This document shows positions 7,353 through 15,176 of a stretch of DNA of 33,362 bases, piece by piece. Source of the DNA: Candidatus Latescibacterota bacterium (GTDB taxonomy: Bacteria > Krumholzibacteriota > Krumholzibacteriia > G020349025); assembly GCA_020349025.1 (NCBI GenBank), contig CP070763.1:1109889-1143250 (forward strand). The letters are read 5' to 3'. Each line of letters starts with the position of its first letter. Position 1 is the stretch's first letter. The translations under genes and the position numbers were made by a program. Below the pieces are notes generated by a model that saw nothing but the letters and a program-made list of their open reading frames with translations, was not told the DNA's origin and searched no databases.

Positions 7353-10034
7353 CTAGCGCTCGACTGCGAAGTGGGTGATGAGGTGGAGCTCGCGAGGGAT
7401 CGGCTCATTCCTGGGACGCTCGGACATGATGAAGCGTTGCCCGTCGGGCGTGACGTCGTAATCGGGGTTCGGTCCGACGCTGCGAGCAAAGGGGAACTCG
7501 AACAGTTGGCGCGGTGTAGCCGGCGAGAAGCTGGGTTCGAGCTCGACCGCGACGACCATCATCTTGGCGCCATCCGTGTAGAAGAGCTCACCGCTCTCGC
7601 GTGACCATCTCGGTCCGCGTCCCCCCTGCGTCGAAACCTGCCATTTGCCGCCAGGCCCAGGAAACGGCCGCACGTAGATCTCGAAGCGACCCGACTCGTC
7701 GGAGGCGTACGCCATCCACTTGCCGTCTGGTGACAGGGCGGCTCCACCCTCGCCGAAGGGACCATCGATGAGCGGGCGAATCTCGTCCGTGGCTGCGTCG
7801 AGCATCATGATGTCGAAGCCGCCCTTGCCTCCAGATCTCGAATAGAGGATCGTCTCCGTGCCGGGGACCCAGACCTCGGGGACCACCGCGTACTCGCCAC
7901 CGTCGCGTGCAATCAACTGCTCGACGTCGCTGCCGTCCGCGGGTTTCCAGCTGATCCCCTCGGCGCCACCTGTGGTCACGCCGTACACCACGCGCTTCCC
8001 ATCGCCCGACCAGATCGGCCCCAAGGCCGAGCTGTGGAAGGTGAGCCGGGTCAGCCTGCGACGCGCGAAGTCATATACCCAAACGTCACCATCTCCCGGA
8101 CCGTATCCGAGCGAGAGGGCTGCGAACCTCGCGTCGGGAGAAAGGGAGGCCCCCTGGAGAGCGATACGCGGCACTTCGCAGATCGTTTCGGCACGTCCCT
8201 GGCGGTCGACCCACGCCAGATTGCGGATGCTCGAATCGCCTCTCACACCCGGCATGTACAGGAGCGTGCCCGTGTCCGAGATGCCGAAATGCACGGCGCC
8301 GCTCGTGCGGTCTCCGGCAACGCCCTCGAGCACCTGCGCGGGCGGGCCCGTCACCAGGAGCCGGTCGACGTCGAAAGGGATCGCCGACAGAGTGGCCGCA
8401 CGCGAGTAGAGCAAGTGTCCCGTCGGCGAGTAGCGGGCGATGCTGCCGCCCTCGACAACGGGATGGATCTGGCCGCTCACGAGATCGACGACGGCGATCG
8501 TCGCGTCCTCGTAATTGCCCGGCTTGTCCTGAGTCCCGATCGTGAACACGACCGCCTGCCCGCCCGGCAAGACATGCGGCCAGCGGTGCGTGCGTTCCCG
8601 CTTCTCCGGGTCGGGTGCGGTGATGAACTCCCGCTCGCCGCCGTTCTCGGAGATGCGCACCAAGCCCGAGTTGTACGCGGGCGCGAAGATGATGCTGCCG
8701 TCCGCAGACCAGCTCCCGCCCCGATTGCTCGGTGCTTCACACAGGTCGATGGGGGTTCCGCCCCGGATCGACACCTTCTTGAGCATGCCGCTGGCGAAGA
8801 AGGCAACCCACTGGCCGTCCGGCGAGAAGAAGGGGGTGGAGCCGCGTTCGGTTCCAGTCAGCGGCACGACCTCCGGCGAGTCGAACGAGCGCAGGTAGAG
8901 ACGAATCGTGTCCTCCTCGCGCGCGCTGAAGACGACGTGCCGGCCGTTGGGGGAGATTGCCGGGATCGGCTCGCCCGTCGCCGCGCCCTGAAGCTCGAGC
9001 TCTTGGGGCAGCGTGATCGACACGTGCAGCGCTGGCTCGGTCGCGACCTCCGGCTGGTTCATGGCGAAGCGGAGCGCAAGAAGGGCGACGAGGGCGAAGA
9101 GCAACGTCAACACCCACTGAAGCCGCGAGCCCCGACTCGCGGGGACGCTCGCCGCGACCGCGACCGACTCCTCCCCGGACAGCGCTTCGTTGATCTCAAT
9201 GCGGGCGTCGGCGATGTCGTGCAAGCGTTGGCGTGGATCCTTCGCCAGACAGCGACGTAAGAGCCGTCGCACCGCGGGCGGCGTGTCGGCCGGCAGCCGC
9301 TCCCACTCCGGCTCGGCGCGAAGCACCGAAGCCAGCGTATCGCTCACGGTTGCGTCCTCGAAGAGCTGCTTGCCCATGAGCATCTCGTACAGAATCACGC
9401 CGAAGGCCCAGATGTCGGTGCGCTTCGTCACCTTCTTGCCGCGTGCCTGCTCCGGACTCATGTACGCGGCGGTGCCGAGGATGACGCCCGCTTGCGTCAT
9501 CGCCGCCGTGAGCGTCGGCGACGTGGACGACTTCTCGGCACTCTCCTCGTCGTCGAGATACGCCCGAGCCAAGCCGAAGTCGAGCACCTTGAGCGTGCCG
9601 TCGCGCGTGATTCTCACGTTCGCAGGCTTCAGATCGCGGTGCACGATGCCATTCTCGTGCGCCTCCTCCAACGCCTCGGCGATCTGGCGCGCAAAATCGA
9701 GCGCCTCGTGGATGGGAAGCGCCCCGCGCGCCAGTCGATCGTCGAGATTCTCTCCTTCGACCAGCTCGAGCACGAGGAAGCGAACGCCGTCGGCCTCCTC
9801 GACACCGTAGATGGATGCGATGCCGGGATGGTTGAGCGACGCGAGAAGGAGCGCTTCGCGCTCGAAGCGCGCCAGCCGTTCTGGATTCTGTGAAAGTTCT
9901 TCGGGTAGGACTTTGATGGCGACATCCCGGCGCAGCTTGTTGTCGGTCGCCCTGTAGACGACCCCCATGCCTCCGGCACCGATCTGCTCGATCAACTGGT
10001 AGTGCAGGAGCACTTGTCCAGGCTCCACGCCCAT
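7353..10034 (-). CDS. Ser/Thr protein kinase fused to an extracytoplasmic TolB/WD40-like beta-propeller
   Basis: This is an 893-residue transmembrane kinase. ATG 10034 is preferred over an upstream in-frame start because GGAG lies five bases before it and the kinase domain follows at once. The domain has GAGGMGVV, the ATP lysine K41, HRDLKPAN (132-139), DFG (152-154) and GTAAYMSPEQ, all intact. A single membrane helix lies at about 306-326. The remaining roughly 560 residues form a propeller with repeated blade motifs ISPNGRHVVFS, FSPDGQWVAFF, WSADGSIIF, LSPDARFAA and LSPDGKWMAY, related to TolB and the S9 peptidase propeller. This architecture is common in Acidobacteriota and relatives, where the propeller is thought to sense ligands or proteins outside the membrane. 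It appears monocistronic and reads divergently from the M13 peptidase region. Targets are unknown. Confidence 0.95.
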   Translation of the reverse strand: MGVEPGQVLLHYQLIEQIGAGGMGVVYRATDNKLRRDVAIKVLPEELSQNPERLARFEREALLLASLNHPGIASIYGVEEADGVRFLVLELVEGENLDDRLARGALPIHEALDFARQIAEALEEAHENGIVHRDLKPANVRITRDGTLKVLDFGLARAYLDDEESAEKSSTSPTLTAAMTQAGVILGTAAYMSPEQARGKKVTKRTDIWAFGVILYEMLMGKQLFEDATVSDTLASVLRAEPEWERLPADTPPAVRRLLRRCLAKDPRQRLHDIADARIEINEALSGEESVAVAASVPASRGSRLQWVLTLLFALVALLALRFAMNQPEVATEPALHVSITLPQELELQGAATGEPIPAISPNGRHVVFSAREEDTIRLYLRSFDSPEVVPLTGTERGSTPFFSPDGQWVAFFASGMLKKVSIRGGTPIDLCEAPSNRGGSWSADGSIIFAPAYNSGLVRISENGGEREFITAPDPEKRERTHRWPHVLPGGQAVVFTIGTQDKPGNYEDATIAVVDLVSGQIHPVVEGGSIARYSPTGHLLYSRAATLSAIPFDVDRLLVTGPPAQVLEGVAGDRTSGAVHFGISDTGTLLYMPGVRGDSSIRNLAWVDRQGRAETICEVPRIALQGASLSPDARFAALSLGYGPGDGDVWVYDFARRRLTRLTFHSSALGPIWSGDGKRVVYGVTTGGAEGISWKPADGSDVEQLIARDGGEYAVVPEVWVPGTETILYSRSGGKGGFDIMMLDAATDEIRPLIDGPFGEGGAALSPDGKWMAYASDESGRFEIYVRPFPGPGGKWQVSTQGGRGPRWSRESGELFYTDGAKMMVVAVELEPSFSPATPRQLFEFPFARSVGPNPDYDVTPDGQRFIMSERPRNEPIPRELHLITHFAVER

Positions 10035-10096
10035 GTCGACTCCAGATGGAATTGCTGCGCGCGCAACGAGTTGGGCGTTCTCGGTTCGCCGGACCG

Positions 10097-10105
10097 AGCA
10101 TAGCA
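10097..10105 (-). promoter_or_regulatory. Extended -10 promoter of the kinase-propeller gene
   Basis: The minus strand reads TGC-TATGCT at 10105-10097, an extended -10 (TGn plus TATGCT). It would place the transcript start near 10090, about 55 bases before the ATG. The -35 region is poor, as is usual for extended -10 promoters. Confidence 0.4.
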
Positions 10106-10281
10106 CGGAGCCCGGGATTCTCGCACGGCGTTGTCCCCGCGGCTGCACCAGGACCTGGAGTTCGAGCCTTCCCGTGGTCCGCAGGGACTCGCGTGTGTGA
10201 CCTGGAGTGCGCGAACGAAGTCGGGTGCGACGGCTGTCGCGCGATTGCGCCGCTCGACGTTGCCTGGTGCTGCCAATGCTC
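10106..10281. other. Intergenic region without a recognised gene
   Basis: The sequence between the two divergent promoters is GC-rich and has no ORF with a ribosome-binding site or family similarity. I see nothing further in it. Confidence 0.4.
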
Positions 10282-10311
10282 TTGCGCGAAGCGTACGTTT
10301 TGCAGTATCAA
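10282..10311 (+). promoter_or_regulatory. Candidate promoter for the small ORF and M13 peptidase
   Basis: TTGCGC (10282-10287) and TATCAA (10306-10311) are spaced 18 bp apart in a locally AT-richer patch. They would produce a transcript starting near 10318, ahead of the small ORF at 10401 and possibly reading on to the peptidase at 10656. Confidence 0.35.
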
Positions 10312-10400
10312 ATGTTCACAAACCGAAAGGTGTCGATCGGAGTCGGCTCGTCTTGCGGTCTGGCGGGCGGTCCGTGACGAGTCTTGAACAAGGAGAGGGC

Positions 10401-10529
10401 ATGCAAGAGTTCATCGATTTGGTGGTTCGTCAGCTCGGCACGTCGGAAGGTACCGCACGCTCCGACGTCGCGGCTGCGTGGCGTCGACGCGTTGGCGCTC
10501 TCTTTGACCTGCATCGCGCCAATCTGTAA
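10401..10529 (+). CDS. Short ORF resembling the start of a DUF2780/DUF2267-like small protein
   Basis: A strong ribosome-binding site (AGGAG, five bases before the ATG) opens a 42-codon frame beginning MQEFIDLVVRQLGTSEGTAR. This resembles the N-terminus of small helical proteins of the DUF2780 type, which typically read like ELIxxIVxQLGVSExxAK. After about residue 21 the likeness stops and the rest is Arg/Ala-rich until TAA at 10527. Family members are usually over 100 residues, so this is either a truncated remnant or a chance match with a good start site. It lies 126 bases before the M13 peptidase. Confidence 0.35.
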   Translation: MQEFIDLVVRQLGTSEGTARSDVAAAWRRRVGALFDLHRANL

Positions 10530-10655
10530 TCTCTCCGACAGTTTTGAGCCGGTTCCGCGAAGTCGAGCTGTGTTGGCCCACGGAAACTCGGCCGGCGACC
10601 GTCGACTGCCCACGATGTGTCGCCAAGGCGTCAACGACATTGGAGACCTCACAAT

Positions 10656-12704
10656 ATGAACAAGCTCTTGCCTGTGACCGTCACTCTTGCTCTTGCGCTC
10701 GCGACCGCGTTCGGTGCCACTGTCGCGCCGCGGCCGCTCTCGGCGTCGCCGCTCGTTTCCGGTGTGGATCGCTCCGGCTTCGACGAGAGCGCGCGGCCGC
10801 AGGACGACTTCAACCAATACGTGAACGGCGGCTGGATTGCGCGTACCGAGATCCCGCCCGACAAATCGCGCTGGGGCAGCTTCCTCATCCTGCGCCAAGA
10901 AAGCGACCGCCACCAGCGCGAGATCATCGAGGAGCTGGCCGGCCGCGAAGATCTCAAGCCGGGCTCCGAAGCGAAGAAGATCGGTGACCTGTACGCCAGC
11001 TTGATGGACGAGAAGCGCATCCATGCGCTCGGCGTGGCACCGGTGCGCTTTCACCTGGAGATCATCGACGCGATCGCGAGCCAAGCCGACCTCGTGCGTG
11101 CCTTCGCCAAGCTCCGGCGTGCGGGCGCCACCTCTCCAATCGCGCAGTTCATCAACGTCGACTCCGGCAACTCGACGCAGTATGCCGTCTACCTGTCGCA
11201 GTCCGGCCTCGGACTTCCCAACCGCAACTACTATCTGAAGGAAGGGGAGAAGTTCGACGAGATCCGCTCGCGCTACCCGGGGCACATCGCCACGTTGTTC
11301 GAACTCGCGGGCTTCGACGGCGGCGCGGAGCGCGCCGAGGCGATCTACGCGCTCGAAATGAAGATCGCCGAAGCGCAGTGGCCGCCCGAAGAGAGCCGCG
11401 ATGCCACCAAGACCAACAACCGCTACGAAGTGGCCCATCTGACCGAAGTCAGCACCCAGATCGATTGGAGCGCCTTCCTCGACGCGGCGGGCATGGGGAG
11501 CCAGAGGGATCTCTTCGTGCGTCAGCCGAGCTACATGGAGAAGCTGGGGGGACTGATCGCCGAGGTGCCCCTCGAGGATTGGAAGAACTACCTGCGTTTT
11601 CACGTCCTCGACGCAGCGGCGCCGTGGCTGTCCGAGGACTTCGTGACCGCGAACTTCGAGTTCTTCGGCAAGCTCATCGACGGGCAGGAGGAGTTGGAGC
11701 CGCGTTGGCAGCGCGCCGTGCGGACGGTCAACCGCGCCATGGGTGAGGCCGTCGGCAAGATGTACGTCGAGCGCTACTTCCCGCCCGAGGCGAAGGGGCG
11801 CATGGACGAGCTGGTGGAAAACGTGCTGCGCGCCTTCGAGGTTTCGATCGAGAACCTCGACTGGATGTCGGAGGAGACGAAAGCGAAGGCACAGGAGAAA
11901 CGCGAGAAGTTCACTTCGAAGATCGGCTACCCGGAGAAGTGGAAGGACTACTCGGCACTCGAGATTCGGCGAGACGACGCCGTCGGCAACCTGGCGCGCG
12001 CGCGCGCCTGGGATTACGATCGGCGTCTCGCGCGGCTGGGGGGACCGGTCGACCGCAGCGAGTGGTTCATGAGCCCGCAGACGGTCAATGCCTACCACAA
12101 TCCGCGTATGAACGAGATCGTCTTTCCCGCCGCCATCTTGCAGCCGCCCTTCTTCAACCTCGAAGCAGACGACGCCGTCAACTACGGTGCCATCGGCGCC
12201 GTGATTGGACACGAGATCGGTCATGCGTTCGACGATCAGGGACGCAAGACGGACGGCGACGGCAACCTGAACGACTGGTGGACCGACGCGGACGCAGAAG
12301 CGTTCACGGCCAAGGCGGAGGCCCTCGTCGAGCAGTACAACGCCTTCGAAGTGCTGCCGGATCTCTTCGTCAACGGAGAGCTGACCCTGGGCGAGAACAT
12401 CGGCGACCTCACCGGCGTCTACATCGGCTACCTGGCGTACAAGATGTCGCTCGACGGCAGGGAGGCCCCGGTGATCGATGGTCTCACGGGAGACCAGCGC
12501 TTCTTCATCGGCTACGCGCAGATCTGGCGCGCCAAGGGGCGCGACGAGTATCTGCGCCGACTCGTGCTGACGAATCCGCACTCCCCGTCGATGTTCCGCG
12601 CCAACGGGCCGCTTCGCAACTTCGCTCCCTTCTACGAGGCTTTCGACGTCGAGGAGGGGGACAGCATGTACCTGCCACCCGACGAGCGCGTCCAGATCTG
12701 GTAG
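10656..12704 (+). CDS. M13 family zinc metallopeptidase (neprilysin/PepO type), exported
   Basis: This 682-residue endopeptidase cleaves short peptides on the amino side of hydrophobic residues (family knowledge). The start at 10656 is chosen because a signal peptide (LLPVTVTLALALATAFGATV) begins there and GGAG lies ten bases upstream. The N-terminal M13 domain shows the typical opening RPQDDFNQYVNGGWI. The catalytic domain contains NAYHNPRMNEIVFPAAILQP, the zinc site HEIGH (519-523; zinc ligands H519 and H523, catalytic E520) and the third ligand E580 in ENIGDLTG. The C-terminus ends in VQIW, where many members end in VW. Length and all catalytic residues match the family, so it should be active in the periplasm or outside the cell. 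It is monocistronic or follows the small ORF at 10401, with a strong terminator behind. Confidence 0.97.
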   Translation: MNKLLPVTVTLALALATAFGATVAPRPLSASPLVSGVDRSGFDESARPQDDFNQYVNGGWIARTEIPPDKSRWGSFLILRQESDRHQREIIEELAGREDLKPGSEAKKIGDLYASLMDEKRIHALGVAPVRFHLEIIDAIASQADLVRAFAKLRRAGATSPIAQFINVDSGNSTQYAVYLSQSGLGLPNRNYYLKEGEKFDEIRSRYPGHIATLFELAGFDGGAERAEAIYALEMKIAEAQWPPEESRDATKTNNRYEVAHLTEVSTQIDWSAFLDAAGMGSQRDLFVRQPSYMEKLGGLIAEVPLEDWKNYLRFHVLDAAAPWLSEDFVTANFEFFGKLIDGQEELEPRWQRAVRTVNRAMGEAVGKMYVERYFPPEAKGRMDELVENVLRAFEVSIENLDWMSEETKAKAQEKREKFTSKIGYPEKWKDYSALEIRRDDAVGNLARARAWDYDRRLARLGGPVDRSEWFMSPQTVNAYHNPRMNEIVFPAAILQPPFFNLEADDAVNYGAIGAVIGHEIGHAFDDQGRKTDGDGNLNDWWTDADAEAFTAKAEALVEQYNAFEVLPDLFVNGELTLGENIGDLTGVYIGYLAYKMSLDGREAPVIDGLTGDQRFFIGYAQIWRAKGRDEYLRRLVLTNPHSPSMFRANGPLRNFAPFYEAFDVEEGDSMYLPPDERVQIW

Positions 12705-12725
12705 GGAGAAAAGAAAGAGAACGAA

Positions 12726-12760
12726 CGAGCGGCGCCCAACCGGGCGCCGCTCGGCTTTGC
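12726..12760 (+). terminator. Rho-independent terminator of the M13 peptidase gene
   Basis: A perfect 12-bp stem, CGAGCGGCGCCC (12726-12737) with GGGCGCCGCTCG (12742-12753), closes an AACC tetraloop and is followed by GCTTTGC. It starts 21 bases after the stop codon. Confidence 0.85.
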
Positions 12761-12831
12761 TGGTGGTCCGCAGAATGTGTGCGCCACTCGGCCCGCGTCG
12801 TCGGCGCGCGCCGGCGTGGAGGCATCGGGTG

Positions 12832-13182
12832 CTAGGCGCGCTGCAGTGTCTCGAGCGCCTCGCTGCAGTCGTCGAAGTGGTTGAGGACTTTCGGTTGCGC
12901 CTTGATCGTCTCGAGGACTTTGCGCAGACCTGGGCTGATGCCGCAGACGTAGAAACGGATGCCGCGGGAAGTGGCGTCGACGTGAGCGGCCATCAGGACA
13001 CCGATCGCCAGGCTGAGCATGAGTCGGGTCCCGGAGAGGTTGAGGAGAATCTTCCGTCGTCCCGGCTCCTCGATGAGGCCTCGCAGCGTCGATTCCAACT
13101 CGTCGGTTTCCGGCCCACCCGTGAAGATCCCCTCGGTGACGACGACCGCCACGTCACCCACGTGATCGATGCGGATGGACAT
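12832..13182 (-). CDS. STAS-domain protein (anti-sigma factor antagonist type)
   Basis: This is a single 116-residue STAS domain. It has the order expected of SpoIIAA/RsbV relatives: strand DHVGDVAVVVTEG, helix ESTLRGLIEEPG, strand KILLNLSGTRLMLSL, helix IGVLMAAHVDATSRG, strand IRFYVCGISPGLRKVLE. Canonical members are phosphorylated on the second Ser of a DSSG-like turn. Here the turn reads MLSLAIG, so one Ser remains and the usual phospho-acceptor position is Leu. The start at 13182 has GGGAG six bases upstream. It lies on the same strand as, and 225 bases downstream of, the amidohydrolase. No partner anti-sigma kinase is in the window. It may bind such a kinase or act in another partner-switching role. 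Confidence 0.85.
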   Translation of the reverse strand: MSIRIDHVGDVAVVVTEGIFTGGPETDELESTLRGLIEEPGRRKILLNLSGTRLMLSLAIGVLMAAHVDATSRGIRFYVCGISPGLRKVLETIKAQPKVLNHFDDCSEALETLQRA

Positions 13183-13407
13183 GCACTCTCCCGCTGCGCT
13201 TCGGTTGCGCCGCTGCCCTGTTGCGCCTGTTCGAGAGGCGTGAGCCGACGCCGGCGCCGAGCCTCGCGTGAGTGTACACGACGGCGGCCGGCGCGCTACA
13301 GCGCGCGCGGGTGTGGAGTCCAGGGAGCCGAGCGCGCCGCCGCGCCGACAGCCGCTCGGCTTTGCGCTCGGGATGGGAGGCGCTGCTGTCGCGTCCGGCG
13401 CGTCTCC

Positions 13408-15174
13408 TCAGCGGGACGAGGCACGGCTCGTCGCGGCGCCCGGGCGCACGTACTCGATCTCGCCACCGATGATGGTGATGTCCACCCGGGTGTCGAGGAT
13501 CTCGGCTTCGGGAACCGTGAGGATGTCGCGCGACAAGACGACGGCGTCCGCCAGCTTGCCGACGGAGAGGGAACCTTTGATGTCCTCCTCAAAGGCGGCG
13601 TAGGCGGCGCCAAGCGTGCACGATTCGAGCGCCTCCATTCGCGTCATGCGCTGGTCCGCATAGAAGACTGCGCCATCGGCGGTGCGCCGCGTGACCGTGG
13701 CGTAGAAGTTCGCGATGGGGTCAATCTTCTCCACCGGCACGTCGGTACCGTTGCAGAGACGTGCCCCCGATTCGATGAGCTTGCGCCACACGTAGGCGCC
13801 ATCCGCCGCGCGCGCGTCTCCCAACCGCAGCGGCACCCACGGCCCGTCCGAGGTGCAGTGAACTCCCTGCATCGAGGCAATCACCCCGAGCGCGGCGAAA
13901 CGTGGGATGTCGTCACGGCTCAAGTGCTGGGCGTGCTCCACGCGCCAGCGTAGATCCGACTTTCCAGGATTGCGCTCGAACGTGCGCTCGAAGAGATCGA
14001 GCGTTTCACGGTTGGCGCGGTCGCCGATCGCGTGCACGCACACCTGGAAACCCTTCTCGAGCGCGAGCTGCGCCGCCTCGGCGAGGGAATCGAGGTCCGT
14101 CGTGTTGTGTCCCGTGCTCGTCGGCTGGTCGGAGTACGGCTCGAGAAGCCAGGCCCCGTGCGAGCCGAGCGCACCGTCCATCGAGCGCTTGATCGCGCGC
14201 ACCGTCAGGCGCTCATCCGCCGCTCCGAGGATGCGGTAGCGATCCATGCGCGCGCGCAGTCTGCCGTTCGTTTCGCGCAGCATCACCCAGAGTCGGACGT
14301 CGAGCTCGCCCGTTTCGTAAAGGCGCAGCATTCGATCCACCGTCTCGAAGCTGGAGCCCGCGTCCTGGAAGCTGGTCACACCGTTGGCGAGACACTCGGC
14401 GTTGGCCATTCGCATCTCGCGCCGGGCGCGTGCTTCCCGCTCCTGCTCGCTCAAGCGCTCCTGAGCCTGCGCGTAGGCAATCTGAGCCAGCGATTGCGCC
14501 GTCTCACGCAGCACGCCGGTCGGGTGCCCCCGCATGTCGCGCAGGATCTTGCCGCCGGGTGGGTCGGGTGTCGACTCGTGGATCCCAGAGGCACGCATCG
14601 CGGCCTCGTTGACGATGCTGGCGTGACCCGACGCATGTCGCAACAGCACCGGGTTGTCGGGTGTCACCTCACTCAGCGACTCGTGGATTGGATAGCCCTC
14701 GACGTTGGGAGAGGGGTGCTCCTCCCACTTCTCCTGGTGCCAGCCGCGCCCGAGGATCCACTCGCCCGGCTCCGCCTCGGCGGCGGCCGCCGCGACGCGC
14801 TCCACGGCATCGTCCCATGTTCGCACCGCGTTCAGATCGACGTTGAGGAGCGCGCTGCCGAGGCTCACGAAGTGACCGTGAGCCTCGATGATCCCGGGAA
14901 CGACGAGCCGTCCCTGCAAATCGATCGTCGTCGTCTCCTCGCCGCGGAACGGCGCGATCTCCTCGGTCGTCCCGACACACACGATGCGACCATCGCGCAC
15001 GCCGAGAGCCTGGGCCTCGGGAATCGTTGCGTCCACGGTGACGATCTTGCCGTTCACGAGCAACAGGTCGGCTGGCTGCACGCTCTGAGCGCCGGCCGGT
15101 GCCACGGCGGCGACGAGCACCACGATGGCCAGGTTGGCACCTGCGCACCGAGCTCCACGTATTGCGTTTGGCAT
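13408..15174 (-). CDS. Exported YtcJ-like amidohydrolase (amidohydrolase 3 family)
   Basis: This is a 588-residue metal-dependent hydrolase with a signal peptide (ANLAIVVLVAAVAPAGAQS). Family features in order are DLLLVNGKIVTVDATIPEA, the first metal site in IEAHGHFVSLG, SMDGALGSHGAWL, HAIGDRAN, VEHAQHLS and a late site in LCNGTDVPVEKIDP, then a final beta-strand domain with KLADAVVLSRD. Relatives hydrolyse cyclic amides, N-acylated compounds or formamide-type substrates; the substrate here cannot be told from sequence. The ATG at 15174 sits two bases after the stop of the S9 peptidase gene, and the GGGAG lies inside the end of that gene, so the two are translationally coupled. Co-expression with a peptidase suggests turnover of peptides or modified amino acids. 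Confidence 0.92.
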   Translation of the reverse strand: MPNAIRGARCAGANLAIVVLVAAVAPAGAQSVQPADLLLVNGKIVTVDATIPEAQALGVRDGRIVCVGTTEEIAPFRGEETTTIDLQGRLVVPGIIEAHGHFVSLGSALLNVDLNAVRTWDDAVERVAAAAAEAEPGEWILGRGWHQEKWEEHPSPNVEGYPIHESLSEVTPDNPVLLRHASGHASIVNEAAMRASGIHESTPDPPGGKILRDMRGHPTGVLRETAQSLAQIAYAQAQERLSEQEREARARREMRMANAECLANGVTSFQDAGSSFETVDRMLRLYETGELDVRLWVMLRETNGRLRARMDRYRILGAADERLTVRAIKRSMDGALGSHGAWLLEPYSDQPTSTGHNTTDLDSLAEAAQLALEKGFQVCVHAIGDRANRETLDLFERTFERNPGKSDLRWRVEHAQHLSRDDIPRFAALGVIASMQGVHCTSDGPWVPLRLGDARAADGAYVWRKLIESGARLCNGTDVPVEKIDPIANFYATVTRRTADGAVFYADQRMTRMEALESCTLGAAYAAFEEDIKGSLSVGKLADAVVLSRDILTVPEAEILDTRVDITIIGGEIEYVRPGAATSRASSR

Positions 15175-15176
15175 CG

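Noticed and set aside
10308..12581. A 757-codon open frame on the minus strand
   Set aside because: It is the mirror of the M13 peptidase gene, whose catalytic motifs are clear on the plus strand; GC-rich codon usage opens the opposite frame.
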